Shown: in pieces, positions 33,915-41,888 of the stretch
Layout: each line of letters begins with the position of its first letter
Position numbering within the stretch: the stretch's first letter is position 1
Source of the DNA: UBA5794 sp963714375
GTDB lineage: Bacteria; Actinomycetota; Acidimicrobiia; Spongiisociales; UBA5794
Direction: 5' to 3'
Assembly: GCA_963714375.1 (NCBI GenBank)
Contig: CAVQOG010000006.1
Span: forward strand, 62,001 to 126,000
DNA length: 64,000 nt
Notes under the pieces: model-generated
What the model saw: only the letters and a program-made list of their open reading frames with translations
What the model was told of the DNA's origin: nothing
Databases searched by the model: none
Made by a program: the position numbers and the translations under genes

Positions 33915-34922
33915 TCAACTACTGGAGAGGATGGCTTCGAGTTTGTCGAGATCGGCAGACGAGCCGAGGCCGTAGACGGTGTCTTTGGCAGTAAAGGGTG
34001 ACTTCGGATCAGGGTTGATGCGTACTTCTTCGTCGCCCGATGCAATACCGATCACCATTGCACCGGTATCTGCCCGAAGCGCAAGGTCACTCAGTGTTCG
34101 CCCGATGACCGATGACGTCGGGGCGACCTGGAATCGCTTGATCCGGAAATCCATCGCGGAATTGGAAGCGACGGCATCAAGGAAGTCTGCCAACGCCGGT
34201 TCGGTTGCGAGAGCGGCCATGCGCTCCCCCCCGACGAGCTCGGGTGTCACGACCGCTGTCGCACCAGCAAGAATGAGCTTCTTCTCCGTCTCGTGATCAA
34301 CCGCCCGTGCAGAAATCGAGATTCCCGGATGAAGCGACCGAACCGACAATGTAATGACAAGGTTGTCGCTCGCGGATGCAACTGCTGCAATCACCGCTGA
34401 GGCTGTGTCGACGTGAGCTTCTTGCAAGACGCTGTCCTTGGTGGCATCACCCTCGACCACCTGTGCGCCGGCAGCGATAGCTTCCTCGACGATTTCTGGA
34501 TCGCGATCTATGACGATTGCTGGAATCCTGTCACGATGGAGGGCTTCCCATGCAGTCGAACCGACACGGCCGAATCCACAGACAATCACATGGTCATGCA
34601 TTCTGTCGACCTTCTTCATCATTCTTCGCCTTTGTCGATAGTCAGACCCGATCACTGTTTCGAAGCCATATTCGACCACAGCGGTGGCGGTATAGATTGC
34701 TGCACCCATCCCGGCCACGAGCACTATGACGACCCACACTCTGGTCATTGCATCGTAGGGCCCACCGATCTCGCTGTATCCAAGCGTTGAAATCGTGATC
34801 ATCGTCGCATACAGCGCATCGCCAAGGTGGAGATCTGCGATGATCACGAAACCAGTGGCACCCACTCCGATCACGAGCAAAAGGCCCACGATTCCCGCCT
34901 GGAGATTTCTGGGGAGGTTCAC
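33915..34922 (-). CDS. Two-helix potassium channel with RCK (TrkA-N/TrkA-C) domains
   Basis: A 335-residue channel of the MthK/Kch kind. Two helices (about residues 10-29 and 60-82) flank a pore loop with TISTLGYSEIG, where the usual TVGYG filter ends GYS instead of GYG. The RCK domain has the Rossmann motif VIVCGFGRVGSTA and later VVEGDATKDSVLQ; a TrkA-C domain (about 255-335) follows. It would conduct K+ under nucleotide or ion control. Start GTG at 34922 overlaps the nuclease stop (GTGA). It is an insertion relative to the mycobacterial gene order. Confidence 0.85.
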   Translation of the reverse strand: MNLPRNLQAGIVGLLLVIGVGATGFVIIADLHLGDALYATMITISTLGYSEIGGPYDAMTRVWVVIVLVAGMGAAIYTATAVVEYGFETVIGSDYRQRRRMMKKVDRMHDHVIVCGFGRVGSTAWEALHRDRIPAIVIDRDPEIVEEAIAAGAQVVEGDATKDSVLQEAHVDTASAVIAAVASASDNLVITLSVRSLHPGISISARAVDHETEKKLILAGATAVVTPELVGGERMAALATEPALADFLDAVASNSAMDFRIKRFQVAPTSSVIGRTLSDLALRADTGAMVIGIASGDEEVRINPDPKSPFTAKDTVYGLGSSADLDKLEAILSSS

Positions 34923-35416
34923 TGCGAAGGGGCAGAGCCGAAGTCTTCGGGACCGACTTCGTCAAGGAATTCCTTGAACTTCTCAATCTCGTCTTCTTCG
35001 CTCTGGTCCTGGATCTCGACCCCTGCCTCGTTCAGCACATCGGGGTCGGCAAAGAGCGGGGCATCCATGCGAACAGCGATCGCGACGGCATCGGACGGGC
35101 GCGAGGAGATGATGTGGGTGTCTTCACCGATCACCAGCTTCAAGTCTGCATAGAACGTACCTCCCCTGAGTTCGGTGACGACGACTTCAGTCAGAGTTGC
35201 CCCGAGCTCCTCGATGAGGGAGGCAGCAAGATCGTGGGTCAGTGGCCGCTCGGTCGAGATCCCCTCTCGTGCGAGAGCGATAGCGGTGGCCTCGGGTGTT
35301 CCGATCCAGATCGGCAGATACCGATCACCACCCTGCTCGCGAAGAAGCAGAATTGGGGTGTTCGTCGGCAGCTCGATGCGTACGCCGATCAGATCAAGCG
35401 GGACGTTGTCGCTCAT
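34919..35416 (-). CDS. Bifunctional nuclease family protein (DUF151, Rv1829-like)
   Basis: A 165-residue DUF151 protein: PILLLREQGGDRYLPIWIGTPEATAIA, then RPLTHDLAASLIEELGATLTEVVV and RPSDAVAIAVRMDAPLFADPDVL (quoted in parts) are the family landmarks; the C-terminal tail is acidic. Members in plants and bacteria have DNase/RNase activity. It stands between GarA/MerR and the second MerR gene as in M. tuberculosis. A TAGTGT element ends 6 bases before the ATG, so it can be transcribed on its own as a leaderless mRNA even though hpt ends just upstream. Confidence 0.9.
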   Translation of the reverse strand: MSDNVPLDLIGVRIELPTNTPILLLREQGGDRYLPIWIGTPEATAIALAREGISTERPLTHDLAASLIEELGATLTEVVVTELRGGTFYADLKLVIGEDTHIISSRPSDAVAIAVRMDAPLFADPDVLNEAGVEIQDQSEEDEIEKFKEFLDEVGPEDFGSAPSQ

Positions 35417-35422
35417 GAGGGA

Positions 35423-35428
35423 ACACTA
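35423..35428 (-). promoter_or_regulatory. -10 element, leaderless promoter of the DUF151 nuclease gene
   Basis: TAGTGT ends 6 bases before the ATG at 35416 and abuts the hpt stop codon at 35429-35431. Confidence 0.5.
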
Positions 35429-36013
35429 TCACTCGGTCCGCAGTGGTTGGCGAGTCGCATATGCGGCATCGACAAAGGCGTACGGCTCGTCGAGGAAGCG
35501 AGGCATGTTCATGACCGCCCACACCGATCGCAGGTTCCGGAACAGACCCTTCCAATCAAGGCCGTATCCGAGGAGGTATTCGTCCCCGACCTCGAATCCG
35601 CGATATTCGACAGGAACATCGACGATGCGCCGCGGAGCCTTGTCGAGGAGTGTGACAGTTCTCACAGAGCGCGCCCCCTTTGCTTCGAGCATCTTTTGAA
35701 TCGTCAGGAGGGTGAGGCCGGTATCAACAATCTCGAGGACGAGCAATACATCGCGGTTATCGAGGGGTTCGTCGAGGTCAAGGGTCACTGAGACGCGCCC
35801 CTCGCTCCCGAACCTGGTGAGCGCAAGGAATTGGGGTGTCGAGTCGAGTGGGAGATGATCCAAGAGATCCTTCATGAAGATCAGGGAACCCTTGAGGATG
35901 CCGATCACGACGAGGTCACCATCGGGATGATCGGCGTTGATCTCGTCTGCGAGTTCGGCGACGCGTCGTGCAACAGTGTCCTGTGCGATGACTTCTACGA
36001 AGTCGTCGCTCAT
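35429..36013 (-). CDS. hpt: Hypoxanthine phosphoribosyltransferase-like protein
   Basis: A 194-residue purine phosphoribosyltransferase that would make IMP/GMP from hypoxanthine/guanine and PRPP. ILKGSLIFMKDLL and the PRPP loop LEIVDTGLTL are clear, as is the C-terminal GYGLDWKGLFRNL. In the loop the usual Glu-Asp pair before IxDTG reads Leu-Glu, and the flexible-loop SYG...S segment reads TRFGSEGRV; both depart from typical HPRT. Start ATG 36013 after GAGGG. It stands 37 bases after the DD-carboxypeptidase stop. Activity is likely but the loop changes make it less than certain. Confidence 0.85.
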   Translation of the reverse strand: MSDDFVEVIAQDTVARRVAELADEINADHPDGDLVVIGILKGSLIFMKDLLDHLPLDSTPQFLALTRFGSEGRVSVTLDLDEPLDNRDVLLVLEIVDTGLTLLTIQKMLEAKGARSVRTVTLLDKAPRRIVDVPVEYRGFEVGDEYLLGYGLDWKGLFRNLRSVWAVMNMPRFLDEPYAFVDAAYATRQPLRTE

Positions 36014-36050
36014 TGAATCCCTCGGCTCGATACGGCAACGAAGATGTCGC

Positions 36051-37100
36051 TCATCCTGTGCCTTGGCCCGATGGGAGAGCCTCTCGGATCCAGCGGTGGA
36101 TCGATTCCGACTTCGGGAGTTCTGCCGCAGTCGACGTGCTCCATTGCCCATCATTGAGAGGGGCAAGAGATCGCAGCCTGCGCTCGTGGCTCTCGGAAAG
36201 TTCACCGGGATTGGTGATGGTCGCCCCTCCGCCTTCCTCGCTGTAGAACACGCGGAGCCACAGATCCTTGATCGTGTAGGTGCTGTAGGCCCAGTCGAGC
36301 AGCTCACGCGTGTCCGAGAAGTGATCATCGGAGTGCATTACAACGGTGTAAATCGTGCGTCCAGCCCGTTCGCTGACGCCAAGAAGAACCTTGTCCGCCC
36401 ACGGAGTGTCACCGGTCTTGAGCCCAACGACCCCGGGATATGCGCCGACAAGTTTGTTGGTGTTGGTGAATGTTCGTGCCTTGAAGTTCGGACGCTCCGG
36501 CATCGAGACCAGCTTGATCCGGGCTATGCGCTTGATGTCAGGATACTTCTGGGATTCGATGATGAGGGTGAGGAGGTCGCGGGCTGAGGAGTAATGATCT
36601 TCGCTGTCAAGTCCGTTTGGGTTCGCAAAGCTCGTGTTGGCCATTCCATACTGTTTGGCCTTCGCGTTCATCAGATCGACGAAGGTTGATACCGATCCAT
36701 CACCGATGTGATGGGCCAGTGTGAGGGCTGCGTCGTTGCCGGAGCGAACAAGCATCGCGATGAGGAGATCTCCGACCGTCCACTCCTCCCCCGTCACGAG
36801 TCCAGCGACCGATCCGCGCGATTGGGTCGCGAACTTTGGCACGGTCACGACTTCGCCGAGGTCGGCATTCTCTATCGTGACGATCGCCGTCATCACTTTC
36901 GTTACGGAGGCCATCGGGGCCTGATCGTTGGCATTCCACGATGCCAGGACCACATCGGCGTCAGCGTCGTAGACGATCCAACGATCAGCAGTGATACTCG
37001 GAATTGGAGGCGCGTCTGGTGCGACCACCGGAGCGGATGTCGCTGGGAGGCCAAGCAGAGACGCTATCAGCGCCGCGGAGACGAAAGAGGATGCAATCAT
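36051..37100 (-). CDS. D-alanyl-D-alanine carboxypeptidase (DacF/PBP5-like)
   Basis: A 349-residue secreted serine peptidase that trims peptidoglycan stem peptides. A signal peptide (about residues 1-25) precedes the catalytic motifs SVTK (ASVTKVMTA), SGN (VRSGNDAALTLA) and KTG (GLKTGDTPWADK), all intact. The C-terminal tail lacks an obvious membrane anchor. Its ATG shares one base with the TAA of the MerR gene (TAATG), so translation is coupled; such a gene is not at this place in M. tuberculosis. Confidence 0.92.
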   Translation of the reverse strand: MIASSFVSAALIASLLGLPATSAPVVAPDAPPIPSITADRWIVYDADADVVLASWNANDQAPMASVTKVMTAIVTIENADLGEVVTVPKFATQSRGSVAGLVTGEEWTVGDLLIAMLVRSGNDAALTLAHHIGDGSVSTFVDLMNAKAKQYGMANTSFANPNGLDSEDHYSSARDLLTLIIESQKYPDIKRIARIKLVSMPERPNFKARTFTNTNKLVGAYPGVVGLKTGDTPWADKVLLGVSERAGRTIYTVVMHSDDHFSDTRELLDWAYSTYTIKDLWLRVFYSEEGGGATITNPGELSESHERRLRSLAPLNDGQWSTSTAAELPKSESIHRWIREALPSGQGTG

Positions 37101-37819
37101 TAGTGATCGAGTAGCTTGCGAAGCCTACTGCGGATAAGCGTTTCTTGAATGATCGACGCTGCCTGTGCGGTGTCGGAGAGAATCTCTTCAGAGCGCCTCT
37201 GGTTGTCAGGATTCCGGTGCCGCAACATGGGTGCCACGAGCTGACCGAGAAGGTCCGTTTGGCGATCGGCTGCGAGCCTGATGCCACGCAGATGCCGAAC
37301 TTCGAGCCCGCGGGTCAAGAGCCGGTGTGCCGCGCGGGCAATCGTGAGATCTGCGTCTGTAAAGGTCGCAGAACCGTCTGGCAGGATCGTCGGCTCAAGA
37401 AGACCTTCCTTGACGATGGCTTCCATCTGATCCGAGCTGAGACCCGATGACCGAATCATTTCCGAGGACGAAAGCGACACCCCCGATGTCGCAAAGTACG
37501 CCTCAGGCGGTGCACCCTTGTCGGGAGTCACGGGCGATTCTTCCCCATGCTCCCACGCAGTCAACTTGGATTTGATGACCTTCAACGGCAGGTAGTGATC
37601 GCGTTGCTCCGAGAGGACAAATCGGATCCGGCGGACGTCGTCCTCGGTGAAGATCCGGTATCCAGATGATGAGCGTCCTGGTGTGACCAGCCCCTTTGAC
37701 TCGAGGAATCGGAGCTTGGAGACGGAAACATCAGGGAAGTCTTCGCGAAGGAGGTTGATCACCTCACCGATCGTATGGGTGCGGAGCTTGGGGGTTCCGA
37801 CCGCCCTCAGTTCTGCCAT
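37100..37819 (-). CDS. MerR-family transcriptional regulator (Rv1828-like)
   Basis: A 239-residue regulator: THTIGEVINLLREDFPDVSVSKLRFLESKGLV and GYRIFTEDDVRRIRFVLSEQRDHYLPLKVIK (in parts) form the winged helix with the YxLRFxE pattern, and a long C-terminal domain has a second helical unit (LSSSEMIRSSGLSSDQMEAI). It matches the Rv1828 type, which lies next to garA in mycobacteria. ATG at 37819, 3 bases after the garA stop. Targets unknown; the MerR gene at 33.8 kb is its paralogue. Confidence 0.9.
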   Translation of the reverse strand: MAELRAVGTPKLRTHTIGEVINLLREDFPDVSVSKLRFLESKGLVTPGRSSSGYRIFTEDDVRRIRFVLSEQRDHYLPLKVIKSKLTAWEHGEESPVTPDKGAPPEAYFATSGVSLSSSEMIRSSGLSSDQMEAIVKEGLLEPTILPDGSATFTDADLTIARAAHRLLTRGLEVRHLRGIRLAADRQTDLLGQLVAPMLRHRNPDNQRRSEEILSDTAQAASIIQETLIRSRLRKLLDH

Positions 37820-37822
37820 GGC

Positions 37823-38242
37823 TCAGCCATGACCTCGGGACACCCGCAGGTGGAACTTGCCGATCATCAACTCGTCGCCTTCGTCGAGCTTTCCGGCCTC
37901 TTGACGCGTTCCGTTGACATAGGTGCCATTGGTCGATCCGAGGTCTGTCACGGACAGTCCATTGGCATCGACCGAGAACCGAGCATGTTCACGTGAGACG
38001 GTCACGTCGGCGAGGAAGATCGCGCAGTCTCCCCCACGCCCGGAAACCGTATTGCCGGGGCCAAGGACATACGTGAGACCTGCCTGGGGACCGTTTTCAA
38101 CCGTCAAGGCCCACGCGAACGCCCCTTCGAGTCTGCTTCCAGAGCTTGCGGTATCTCCGACGGACGGCGTCGGTTCCCATGCCATGGTCTGATCGTGGTC
38201 GATCGGATCTTCACGGCGATCGGGTGCTTCTTTCTCAGCCAT
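37823..38242 (-). CDS. garA: FHA-domain protein, GarA-like
   Basis: A 139-residue protein with one forkhead-associated domain: VSGRGGDCAIFLADVTVSREHARF (Gly-Arg and Ser-x-x-His of the phosphothreonine site, in parts), LSVTDLGSTNGTYVNG. GarA proteins bind 2-oxoglutarate dehydrogenase and glutamate dehydrogenase to set carbon/nitrogen flow, switched off by phosphorylation of an N-terminal ETT motif. Here the N-terminus (DHDQTMAWEPTP) has Thr residues but no ETT, so the switch may differ. Neighbour order gcvH-garA-MerR supports the assignment. TAGCAT ends 6 bases before the ATG. Confidence 0.85.
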   Translation of the reverse strand: MAEKEAPDRREDPIDHDQTMAWEPTPSVGDTASSGSRLEGAFAWALTVENGPQAGLTYVLGPGNTVSGRGGDCAIFLADVTVSREHARFSVDANGLSVTDLGSTNGTYVNGTRQEAGKLDEGDELMIGKFHLRVSRGHG

Positions 38243-38248
38243 GACCCC

Positions 38249-38254
38249 ATGCTA
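38249..38254 (-). promoter_or_regulatory. -10 element, leaderless promoter of garA-like gene
   Basis: TAGCAT ends 6 bases before the ATG at 38242; no Shine-Dalgarno is present. Confidence 0.5.
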
Positions 38255-38355
38255 CTGGCAAACCCTCAACTTGTAGGTGAGTCTTGGAAGCAGAGGACAG
38301 AAGTCAGAAGTCAGACTGACGCACAAGGAGCGATGCGAGGCATCTCGGGCTTTGG

Positions 38356-38733
38356 CTACTCGATGTTGGACTGGTAGGTGGAGGCGTCGGAGAGGGTATC
38401 GAGTTCGGAGGGATCTGACATCTGGATCTGTGCGATCCAGCCCCCACCGTAGGGGTCCGAGTTGATGAGCTCGGGTGCATCATCGAGGTCGTGGTTCACT
38501 GCAGTGATCGTGCCCGACACGGGTGCATAGATGTCCGAGACGGACTTGGTTGACTCGACCTCAGCAAAGGCCTCACCCGCGACCGCGGTTCCTCCAGCCT
38601 CAGGAAGCTCAACGTACACGACGTCACCAAGCGCATCCTGCGCGAAGTCGGAGATACCCATCGTGATCACGTCGCCATCACGTCGGACCCACTCATGGTT
38701 TGCTGCATACTTGAGATCCGCGGGATAGTTCAT
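38356..38733 (-). CDS. gcvH: Glycine cleavage system H protein
   Basis: A 125-residue lipoyl carrier that shuttles the aminomethyl intermediate between P, T and L proteins. KYAANHEWVRRDGDVITMGI opens the fold, the lipoylated Lys63 is in VESTKSVSD, and INSDPYGGGWI closes it. ATG at 38733 with GGAG 5 bases upstream. The leader carries a 15-bp perfect hairpin (38765-38799) but no sequence resembling a glycine riboswitch. gcvT is about 6 kb downstream. Confidence 0.95.
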   Translation of the reverse strand: MNYPADLKYAANHEWVRRDGDVITMGISDFAQDALGDVVYVELPEAGGTAVAGEAFAEVESTKSVSDIYAPVSGTITAVNHDLDDAPELINSDPYGGGWIAQIQMSDPSELDTLSDASTYQSNIE

Positions 38734-38764
38734 GTTTGCTCCGTGTTGGGCGAGATCGGGTCGT

Positions 38765-38799
38765 TTCCGGCAGGACGATATCAGATCGTCCTGCCGGAA
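38765..38799 (-). terminator. Perfect 15-bp hairpin between pgsA and gcvH
   Basis: Arms TTCCGGCAGGACGAT and ATCGTCCTGCCGGAA flank a 5-base loop (38780-38784). No U-tract follows on either strand, so it is either a non-canonical terminator for pgsA, an mRNA-stabilising stem in the gcvH leader, or a protein-binding dyad. Confidence 0.6.
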
Positions 38800-38851
38800 G
38801 CGGGAGGACGGGTCCGGAACCGGCTCGAGACCGAATCTCACGAAGCGGTGG

Positions 38852-39403
38852 TTATCGGGCTGTTTGGATTGCGATGCGCATGTCACGTGCGTAGAGGGCT
38901 GCTACCCAGTAGTAGAGGACAAGGCCAGGGACACCGACGATGTAGGCAGCGAAGACGAGCCAGTCAGCGTCGAAGCCTTCTCCGATGTAGAAGCCAGCAA
39001 CCGCCGTATAGAGGGCAAACGTGGCTGCCTTGCCGATCCATCGAACTTCGAGCTTGGTGACTCCGTTCAGCCAGCCGTAGAGGGCTCCAAGAGCCACCAA
39101 GATCTCACGGACGATGAGCGCCCAACCGAACCAAGGTGGAAGGACCCCTGACCACAGTCCAGCGATCACGGCAACAGCTACCGCGATGCGATCGGCGAGC
39201 GGATCGAGGAACTTGCCGATTTCGGTTACCTGATTGAGTCGGCGGGCGAGAAATCCGTCGATCCAGTCGGTTGCCCCGATCACCCCGAGCAGGACACCTG
39301 CCCATCCGTAGTTCTTGTCGAAGACCATCCACACAAACACGGGGATGAGCAGCAGACGAATGATCGAGATCGTGTTCGGGACATTGAACAGTTCTCGGAT
39401 CAA
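38852..39403 (-). CDS. pgsA: CDP-alcohol phosphatidyltransferase (PgsA-like)
   Basis: A 183-residue membrane enzyme transferring a phosphatidyl group from CDP-diacylglycerol to an alcohol, most likely glycerol-3-phosphate. The full family motif is present: DWIDGFLARRL, then GKFLDPLADR (DxxDGxxAR...GxxxDxxxD). About five hydrophobic helices. The N-terminal NVPNTISIIRLLLIPVFVW is typical of PgsA. It overlaps the upstream DUF6941-like gene by 4 bases. In M. tuberculosis pgsA2 (Rv1822) is also close to gcvH/garA. Confidence 0.9.
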   Translation of the reverse strand: MIRELFNVPNTISIIRLLLIPVFVWMVFDKNYGWAGVLLGVIGATDWIDGFLARRLNQVTEIGKFLDPLADRIAVAVAVIAGLWSGVLPPWFGWALIVREILVALGALYGWLNGVTKLEVRWIGKAATFALYTAVAGFYIGEGFDADWLVFAAYIVGVPGLVLYYWVAALYARDMRIAIQTAR

Positions 39404-39807
39404 GAGATCAGAACCACCCGGAACTTGATCCGAGCAAGCTCCTCTCCGTTGAGGCTGACAAGAAACGAGTATCCCTTCGCCTCAGGAAATGTGATGTTGT
39501 GAAATGGGCTGACAATCGGCACGATGCTCGAAGCACCTGCTGGAAGGTTCGGCGGTGTTCCGACCCGGAGCCTGCCGCTTGCTTTGACGCCGACATCGGC
39601 GCCATCCTCGTCGATAAGCTTGATGGCCAGGTCAAGGTCACGCTGACGATCCTCGGGTGCAACTTCGGCCACCATCGCAAGCGAAAGACTTCGATGCGTT
39701 GCTGGTACGGATCGTACGCTGATCGTGTCGAAGCCACCACCGAGTACGAACAACTTCCCGGACTGGACCTGTGCTGCGTCTGCCAGCATGGCTGAGGTCA
39801 TCTTCAT
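39400..39807 (-). CDS. Conserved hypothetical protein, DUF6941-like
   Basis: A 135-residue soluble protein: MKMTSAMLADAAQVQSGKLF and VLGGGFDTISV open it, and TFPEAKGYSFLVSLNGEELARIKFRV closes it (in parts). The pattern of a LADxAxxxxGKLxxLGGG start followed by a beta-sandwich-like middle recalls DUF6941 proteins; function unknown. AAGGAG lies 8 bases before the ATG at 39807. Coupled to pgsA by a 4-base overlap. Confidence 0.75.
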   Translation of the reverse strand: MKMTSAMLADAAQVQSGKLFVLGGGFDTISVRSVPATHRSLSLAMVAEVAPEDRQRDLDLAIKLIDEDGADVGVKASGRLRVGTPPNLPAGASSIVPIVSPFHNITFPEAKGYSFLVSLNGEELARIKFRVVLIS

Positions 39808-39925
39808 GGTGGTTGCTCCTTGGATCGGGGCCAGCGAATACCGACGAGTCGATTTCTGACACAATACGGCTTCTGCATCGGATAGTTCTCACGATTCACC
39901 TCGCGAGGACCTCCCCGATGCCGGA

Positions 39926-41206
39926 TCAGGTCGTGGCCGCGGTGGTAACGGAACGTATCCCCCGTCGTTCCTCGTCCGTCGGCATGCGTGCGTAAGAGAC
40001 AACAAGCGCCGCCAAGAACATGAATCCAGCACCAAGCATCCATCCCATGGAGATGGTCGTCGCACCTGCGATCGGGACGAGGATCAGCGAAGCGCCAACG
40101 TTCCCAAGCTGACCAGCGAGCGAATCGACGCTGACGATCGTCGTTCGTTGATCCCCAGGTACCCATTCGTGGAGCATCTCTTGACGAAGGACGTCCGAGA
40201 ATGCCAGAAAGACGTAGACAGTGAGCAGCGGAACTGTCAATAGCCATGGGCTCCCGGCAGCGGCCATAGCGACGAGCCCGATGGCGGAAAGGGCGAGCGC
40301 CGCAGCAGCGGACGGACCGGGAGCACCCACAAATCGTTTGGGGACATGCTGGGCGAGCGCAGACCCGATCACGGATGCGAAAGCGAAACCCGCAACAATC
40401 AGGCCGGCGATTTTCGCTGCCTCCTCGGGACCTCCGAGGAGGTCCGCATACCTTGGCTGCCAGAGCGTCTCGATACTGACCGCAGCGATCGCCACACCCA
40501 GTGTTGTACCAAGCAGGAGACGGATCGTGTTCTGACTCCGAGCAACCCGGACCCCGTCGCGGATGACCGCAGGGACCTCGGTGAACACGGCACGGATCCG
40601 CGTGTGCTGTCGTTCCGGCTCGCGGACTGCCCAAAGCACCGCGACGACAAAAGCAGTATCCGCAAGGACAGCTCCAAGGATGGATACCAACAGATTGGAG
40701 AGCCCTGCGATGGATCCTGCAGGGAGATTGGCGAGGCCGACGGAAGCCAGGGCACCACACGTCAACGCGACACCGGCAAGGACACCAGCGGTTGAGAGGT
40801 CTTTTCGTAGAACGAGAGCAGGATCGATCGATCGGGCTCGATCCACATACCACGACTCGAGCGGCCCCGAGGACAGGGCACGCCCTGCCCCTCCCACGAA
40901 CCCAGCAACAATGAACGCGGGAAGGGTCGTGCCGATGAGGAAGAGCACATCAAAGGCAACGAAAAGCAAGCCAGCCATGATGAGCACAGGCTTTCGTCCG
41001 ATCGAGTCGGCAAGCCCTCCCGTCGGGAGCTCGAACAGCACCGTCGTCCCTCCGTAGACCGCAAAGACAATTCCAACCTGTGCGAGTTTGAGGCCGTTGG
41101 AGGTCAGGGCAAGGACAAGAACGGGAACAACCAGCCCCGGTCCGACCCACCGCAGAAAGGTGATCGAGAGGAAGATCCGGCGAACCTGCTCGAGGGACTC
41201 TGTCAT
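39926..41206 (-). CDS. Major facilitator superfamily transporter
   Basis: A 426-residue MFS carrier with about 12 helices. The loop 2-3 motif reads GGLADSIGRKPVLI (GxLaDrxGRkxxl), and after helix 5 there is an extended cytoplasmic stretch WAVREPERQHTRIRAVFTEV. It resembles drug or metabolite exporters; substrate unknown. The ATG overlaps the stop of the ArsR-type regulator by 4 bases, so it is regulated together with it. Confidence 0.9.
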   Translation of the reverse strand: MTESLEQVRRIFLSITFLRWVGPGLVVPVLVLALTSNGLKLAQVGIVFAVYGGTTVLFELPTGGLADSIGRKPVLIMAGLLFVAFDVLFLIGTTLPAFIVAGFVGGAGRALSSGPLESWYVDRARSIDPALVLRKDLSTAGVLAGVALTCGALASVGLANLPAGSIAGLSNLLVSILGAVLADTAFVVAVLWAVREPERQHTRIRAVFTEVPAVIRDGVRVARSQNTIRLLLGTTLGVAIAAVSIETLWQPRYADLLGGPEEAAKIAGLIVAGFAFASVIGSALAQHVPKRFVGAPGPSAAAALALSAIGLVAMAAAGSPWLLTVPLLTVYVFLAFSDVLRQEMLHEWVPGDQRTTIVSVDSLAGQLGNVGASLILVPIAGATTISMGWMLGAGFMFLAALVVSYARMPTDEERRGIRSVTTAATT

Positions 41207-41829
41207 TGTTCCACCGGCTTCTCTGGTTCTGCGAGAACCGAGGCAACGTCGTGAACCGGGACAACCGTGCGATAGAGCACCACAGGCGACACATCTGTTT
41301 CAGGTCCCGTGCTGTGGTCGCGGCGCGCATGCGATAGCTCGACATACGGTGCGATGACTGCAGACAAGGCTGCGTTCAGGGCTTCAGTCTCCTTCGGTGT
41401 GAGTCTGAGCAACGCGTCTGAGCGATCAGCGACCGCTTGCCATTCATCTGACCACGCCGATCTGTCCGATTCAAACGCTTCAACAGCCCGACGACGAAAC
41501 GCTTCCCAAAGCACCGCCGTCTCTCCCATCGCCGCATCCCACGCCGCGGCATCCCCGAAATCCTCGAACCGCCACGTTGTGGATTCGTGTGCGGCTGCCC
41601 ACCACCGATCCCGCGCCGTCCCCCGCTCCGGCTGCTCAACGATGAGGTCAGCGTCTGCGAGAAAACGCAGGTGGTAACTCGTAAGCCCTGACGCCAGACC
41701 GAGGCGTTCAGCAAGTTTGGATGCCGTCGATGGCCCGTCTGCTCGTAGGAGAGCGAGCAGCTTGACTCGAAGAGGATGTGCCAAGGCCTTCATGGCCTCG
41801 GAGCCCGGCTGAACCTGGATGGTCGACAT
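41203..41829 (-). CDS. ArsR-type winged-helix regulator of the adjacent MFS exporter
   Basis: A 208-residue regulator. The HTH reads MKALAHPLRVKLLALLRADGPSTASKLAERLGLASGLTSYHLRFLADADLI (quoted as positions about 13-63 in parts), an ArsR-like fold with no metal-binding cysteines; the long C-terminal helical half is like the HTH_20/DUF-type members that sense small molecules. The start ATG at 41829 is preferred to GTG 41832, because TAATAT ends 6 bases before it. A long palindrome covers the -35. It very likely represses itself and the exporter. Confidence 0.88.
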   Translation of the reverse strand: MSTIQVQPGSEAMKALAHPLRVKLLALLRADGPSTASKLAERLGLASGLTSYHLRFLADADLIVEQPERGTARDRWWAAAHESTTWRFEDFGDAAAWDAAMGETAVLWEAFRRRAVEAFESDRSAWSDEWQAVADRSDALLRLTPKETEALNAALSAVIAPYVELSHARRDHSTGPETDVSPVVLYRTVVPVHDVASVLAEPEKPVEQ

Positions 41830-41835
41830 CACCCA

Positions 41836-41864
41836 ATATTACAACCGCAAAGAACCGTTTGCAA
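41836..41864 (-). promoter_or_regulatory. Promoter of the arsR-type/MFS operon (leaderless)
   Basis: TTGCAA (41859-41864), a 17-base spacer and TAATAT (41836-41841), followed by 6 bases and the ATG at 41829. It is the clearest full promoter of the leaderless type in the window. Confidence 0.7.
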
Positions 41865-41875
41865 ACAGTTCTTTG
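41848..41875. promoter_or_regulatory. 28-bp near-perfect palindrome, predicted operator
   Basis: Arms CAAAGAACCGTTTG and CAAACAGTTCTTTG are inverted repeats with a single mismatched pair (26 of 28 positions symmetric). The -35 hexamer sits at the dyad centre, so a dimer bound here would block RNA polymerase. Confidence 0.75.
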
Positions 41876-41888
41876 TACTCTGTTACGG

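Noticed and set aside
38734..38851. Glycine riboswitch upstream of gcvH
   Set aside because: No tandem glycine-aptamer core is visible; only a simple 15-bp hairpin.
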